The translations under genes and the position numbers were made by a program. Shown piece by piece: positions 61,671 through 64,000 of a DNA stretch of 64,000 nucleotides. The notes below the pieces were generated by a model. That model made no database searches, was not told where the DNA came from, and was given only the letters and a program-made list of their open reading frames with translations. The stretch comes from an uncultured Gammaproteobacteria bacterium (GTDB taxonomy: Bacteria > Pseudomonadota > Gammaproteobacteria > Arenicellales > JAANXG01): NCBI GenBank assembly GCA_947258785.1, contig CAMYJT010000003.1, positions 62,001 to 126,000 on the forward strand, read 5' to 3'. The stretch's first letter is position 1. Each line of letters begins with the position of its first letter.

Positions 61671-62156
61671 CTACTCGGGCACTAGATTTGCAGCGCCGCG
61701 CCGCCAGGAACCGTCCGCCTGCAGGCAGGCGGTGCCGTAGGCCTCGATCTCTCTGCCGTCGATAATGACGGTGGTCTGGTATTCACGCTCCTGGAGACAG
61801 CGAGGCGCCTCGCTACGTCGATAGACACGGTATTCGACTCGTGGTGGACGATAATCGTAGTACCGGCGTGGGTAGCGATACCGCCGATAGGCCCTGGGTG
61901 GGGGGTCGTAAGGGTAATACCGGTACCGAGGATGGTGTGGTTCATGGAGTGCATGTCCAAGCACGGTCCCAAACAGGACACCTAATCCCAGCGCCAAGCC
62001 CACGTCCCCATTGTGGTGTCTGTGATGACGGTGCGAGGGATAATGCTTGTAAGCAAAGTGCCCGCGGGAATGTCCGTAGCCGCCGGCAACGGCGGCACCG
62101 GCCACCAGAAACACCGACGCAATTGCAACCCCCATACGCTTTAGGTAACCACGCAT
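61671..62156 (-). CDS. Exported surface-antigen-like protein, Tyr/Arg/Pro-rich
   Basis: 161 residues. A signal peptide (RMGVAIASVFLVAGAAVAGG) is followed by a His-rich patch (YKHYPSHRHHRHHNGD), a Gly-rich hydrophobic stretch (VGLALGLGVLFGTVLGHALH, glycine-zipper-like) and a Tyr/Arg/Pro repeat (YRYYPYDPPPRAYRRYRYPRRYYDYRPP). The C-terminus (CLQEREYQTTVIIDGREIEAYGTACLQADGSW) resembles the tail of 17-kDa surface-antigen/RT0821-like outer-membrane proteins. GAGGATGAGGCA precedes ATG 62156. It is probably exposed in the envelope. Confidence 0.78.
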   Translation of the reverse strand: MRGYLKRMGVAIASVFLVAGAAVAGGYGHSRGHFAYKHYPSHRHHRHHNGDVGLALGLGVLFGTVLGHALHEPHHPRYRYYPYDPPPRAYRRYRYPRRYYDYRPPRVEYRVYRRSEAPRCLQEREYQTTVIIDGREIEAYGTACLQADGSWRRGAANLVPE

Positions 62157-62501
62157 TGCCTCATCCTCACGTAGATCGTTATCCCTATAACGGTGAATCC
62201 GGCCCCAGGGTGACACGGGTGGCAGTCAAAATCCAGCCGCCCGGCGGGCCCGACCCAGGGACCCCGCGCTTATCCGACTCACAGTCCACAGTTTCAGTTC
62301 ACCGGACTTTACGTCTTCGATGATTGCACGGACACAACGACCGACCGACGCTGCGTGTTGCGGCCACGGACGGAGATTAGCCGATATGCGCTTGCCTGTT
62401 TCAGCTATCGAATCCGGGCAGTAACCGGATAATCGACAGCCGTCAAGGAACATTAAGGAAAACTTCTATAATCGGGGGCCGACGAGAGCACGGTGTCCAT
62501 C
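62157..62501. other. Divergent intergenic region
   Basis: About 345 bp between the surface-protein gene and the reductase gene. It must hold both promoters. I found no convincing gene, repeat or operator. Confidence 0.4.
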
Positions 62502-63458
62502 ATGCCAACCATGCAGGCCATGCAGTATCGGCGCTACGGCGATCCAGGCCAGATCGTGCCGGCAGAACTGCCCCGGCCAGCCGCCCGACCCGGCCAAATC
62601 CTGGTTCGGGTCGCTGCTTCCGCGGTCAATCCCATCGATTGGAAACTTCATAGCGGTAGATTCCGCCTTGTCATGCCCGTGAAGATGCCGTCGGTGCCCG
62701 GCTTCGACATCGCGGGCGAGGTTGTAGAGGTCGGGGCCCAGGTCTCCCGCTTTCATTGCGGCGATCGCGTCTACGCCATGCTTGACAACCGGACTGGTGG
62801 CGCCAGCGCCGAGTACGCCGCAGTCGGTGAATCGGCCGCAGCGCGGATACCGGGCAACATCGAACCGCAGCAGGCCGCCGCCATCCCTCTTGCCGGGCTC
62901 ACCGCCGTCCAGGCGCTGCGACACTGCGCAGGGCTGGCCGCCGGACAGCGGGTGCTTATTGTCGGCGCCTCCGGCGGTGTCGGGCACTTCGCGGTGCAGA
63001 TCGCCAAGGCACTGGGCGCGCACGTCACCGGGGTTTGCAGTACGCCGAATGTCGAATTGGTCCAGGGGCTCGGCGCAGACCGCGTGCTTGACTACAAGAA
63101 TCAGTCGGTGTTTGCCACCGACCTCCCTTATGACGTGGTCTTCGACACCGTCGTGAAGACCCGCTTCAAGCCGTTTCTCTCAGTGATGACGTATCGGGCG
63201 GTATACGTCTCGACCCTGCCCAATGCGGTCCTGCTGGCGCGCAGCTTCCTGCTGCCGCTCTACTCCAAGCGCCGTATCAAGCCGATCATTGTTAAGCCGA
63301 ACGGCGAGGACCTGCAATACCTGAGCGGCCTGGTCGAACAGGGACGACTTCAACCGGTCATCGCCCGGATTCTGCCATTGATGGAACTGGCCTCGGCCCA
63401 CGCCACTAGTCAGCGCGAACGGACCGCCGGTAAAATTGTGATCGCCATCAGCGGCTAA
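62502..63458 (+). CDS. NAD(P)-dependent quinone oxidoreductase-like MDR protein
   Basis: About 318 residues of the zinc-free medium-chain reductase type. It reads MQYRRYGDPGQIVPAELPRP, ILVRVAASAVNPIDWKLHSGRF, VPGFDIAGEVVEVG and the nucleotide-binding GQRVLIVGASGGVGHFAVQIAKALGAHVTGV. Such proteins reduce quinones or enones with NAD(P)H. No catalytic or structural zinc cysteine cluster is seen. The start could be 62493, 62502, 62511 or 62520, with no good ribosome binding site. Confidence 0.9.
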   Translation: MPTMQAMQYRRYGDPGQIVPAELPRPAARPGQILVRVAASAVNPIDWKLHSGRFRLVMPVKMPSVPGFDIAGEVVEVGAQVSRFHCGDRVYAMLDNRTGGASAEYAAVGESAAARIPGNIEPQQAAAIPLAGLTAVQALRHCAGLAAGQRVLIVGASGGVGHFAVQIAKALGAHVTGVCSTPNVELVQGLGADRVLDYKNQSVFATDLPYDVVFDTVVKTRFKPFLSVMTYRAVYVSTLPNAVLLARSFLLPLYSKRRIKPIIVKPNGEDLQYLSGLVEQGRLQPVIARILPLMELASAHATSQRERTAGKIVIAISG

Positions 63459-63587
63459 CGCATCGGGGCCGGGCTGGTTACGGCAGGGGCTCGCAATACG
63501 CGAGTATCCGGCGGCGGGCCTGCGCATCGCCCGAGCCCCTCTCATCCTCTATCATATCGGGCTCATTGACCTGCACGGAAACTTGCT

Positions 63588-63890
63588 ATGAAAGTTATTG
63601 TTGATCTTTGTGTAGTACCGCTGGGCGTGGGAGTGTCGGTCTCGGAGTACGTCGCGGCATGTCAGCGTACCCTCGCGGAAGCCGGTCTGTCTACACATCT
63701 GCATGCCTACGGTACGAATGTCGAAGGGGAATGGGAAGAGGTGTTCACCGCCATCCGGCGCTGTCACGAGGTGGTGCACGAAATGGGTGCCCCGAGAATC
63801 TCCACGACCATCCGCTTGGGGACCCGCATCGACCGCGACCAGGGCATGCTGGACAAGATACGCAGTGTCGAAGAAAAGTTGTCCTCGTGA
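63588..63890 (+). CDS. MTH1187 family thiamine-binding protein
   Basis: A 100-residue protein of the MTH1187/YqgV family: MKVIVDLCVVPLGVGVSVSEYVAACQRTLAEAG, LHAYGTNVEGEWEEVFTAIRRCHEVVHEMGAPRISTTIRLGTRID and a short C-terminal helix. The family folds as a ferredoxin-like tetramer and binds thiamine. It may act in thiamine salvage or sensing. It starts at ATG 63588. Another family reported to touch thiamine phosphate synthesis (YjbQ) lies at 3207, far away. Confidence 0.93.
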   Translation: MKVIVDLCVVPLGVGVSVSEYVAACQRTLAEAGLSTHLHAYGTNVEGEWEEVFTAIRRCHEVVHEMGAPRISTTIRLGTRIDRDQGMLDKIRSVEEKLSS

Positions 63891-64000
63891 CGGACCACAT
63901 GAAGATCATCGCCCATCGGGCGCGGCGGGCAGCTCCGCACGCGGCGCCCGGTTCGCGCGCCCGAATTGGGCCGCCACGGCCGGCCCACACGGCACGGGGA

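Noticed and set aside
63889-64000. Possible gene start at the right edge (GTG 63889 or ATG 63901, reading MKIIAHRARR...)
   Set aside because: Open to the edge, but only 33-37 codons are visible, there is no clear ribosome binding site, and the composition looks frame-random. MKIIAHR recalls glycerophosphodiester phosphodiesterases but the following residues do not fit.

Overview
The window reads as the chromosome of a GC-rich gammaproteobacterium, probably uncultured and related to sulfur-oxidising Chromatiales-type lineages. This is inferred from an RpoS-type sigma factor, proteobacterial-type glutamate-cysteine ligase (GshA), a DsrC-family protein, a PA2779/PA2778 gene pair, MazG, YjbQ, YajD, ArfB, Uup and phasin. 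Gene density is high and strands alternate often. There is no rRNA, tRNA, CRISPR array, prophage or intact insertion sequence. The only mobile-looking DNA is a 253-bp MITE-like element (14108-14360) and two degenerate relatives of its end.

Layout. 1-9 kb: a partial phosphodiesterase whose start codon overlaps that of a divergent TGS GTPase, a NYN nuclease, a DsrC paralogue, YjbQ, MazG, an aldo/keto reductase, a His-rich Spy-like periplasmic protein, a phasin, an RRM protein and a cold-shock protein. 9-24 kb: a glyoxalase-fold protein, two YiiX/YebB-like permuted papain-fold hydrolases, DUF599, an Fe-dependent alcohol dehydrogenase, a DksA-like factor, a NYN-LOTUS protein coupled to a tiny membrane peptide, a large unrecognised membrane-anchored protein next to a c-type cytochrome domain, PilZ, TlpA, GIY-YIG, a degenerate PAS-GGDEF protein and Uup. 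24-38 kb: an MFS carrier, a methyltransferase, a Ca2+-type P-ATPase/VIT/DUF211 operon behind an FNR-like box, YajD, rhodanese, PA2779-PA2778, a DUF2339-like membrane protein, a Ycf46-like AAA ATPase, DUF2130 and ArfB. 38-48 kb: an acyltransferase-hydrolase fusion, a PHB-depolymerase-type esterase, RpoS with an upstream sigma-54-like promoter, a threonine-dehydratase-like enzyme, and a coupled TIR/membrane-protein pair. 48-64 kb: a B12-dependent acyl-CoA mutase operon with MeaB, a site-2 protease, TlpA, MFS, a molybdopterin oxidoreductase, PilZ, GshA, Hsp20 with a sigma-32-like promoter, a MarR-DoxX unit, a surface protein, an MDR reductase and a thiamine-binding protein.

The best candidates for something undescribed are: (1) the translationally coupled TIR-2TM protein plus 690-aa membrane/coiled-coil partner (44872-47633), which looks like a membrane-tethered NADase-type sensor/effector pair; (2) the acyl-CoA mutase (48105-51196), whose substrate-determining residues differ from methylmalonyl-CoA mutase; and (3) the DUF211-VIT-Ca2+ ATPase operon with an FNR-like site centred at about -41.5. 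Many genes point to stress, storage-polymer and envelope physiology: phasin and PHB esterase, RpoS, Hsp20, cold shock, GshA, MarR-DoxX.

All calls are from reading the sequence and recalling family signatures; no database search was run.
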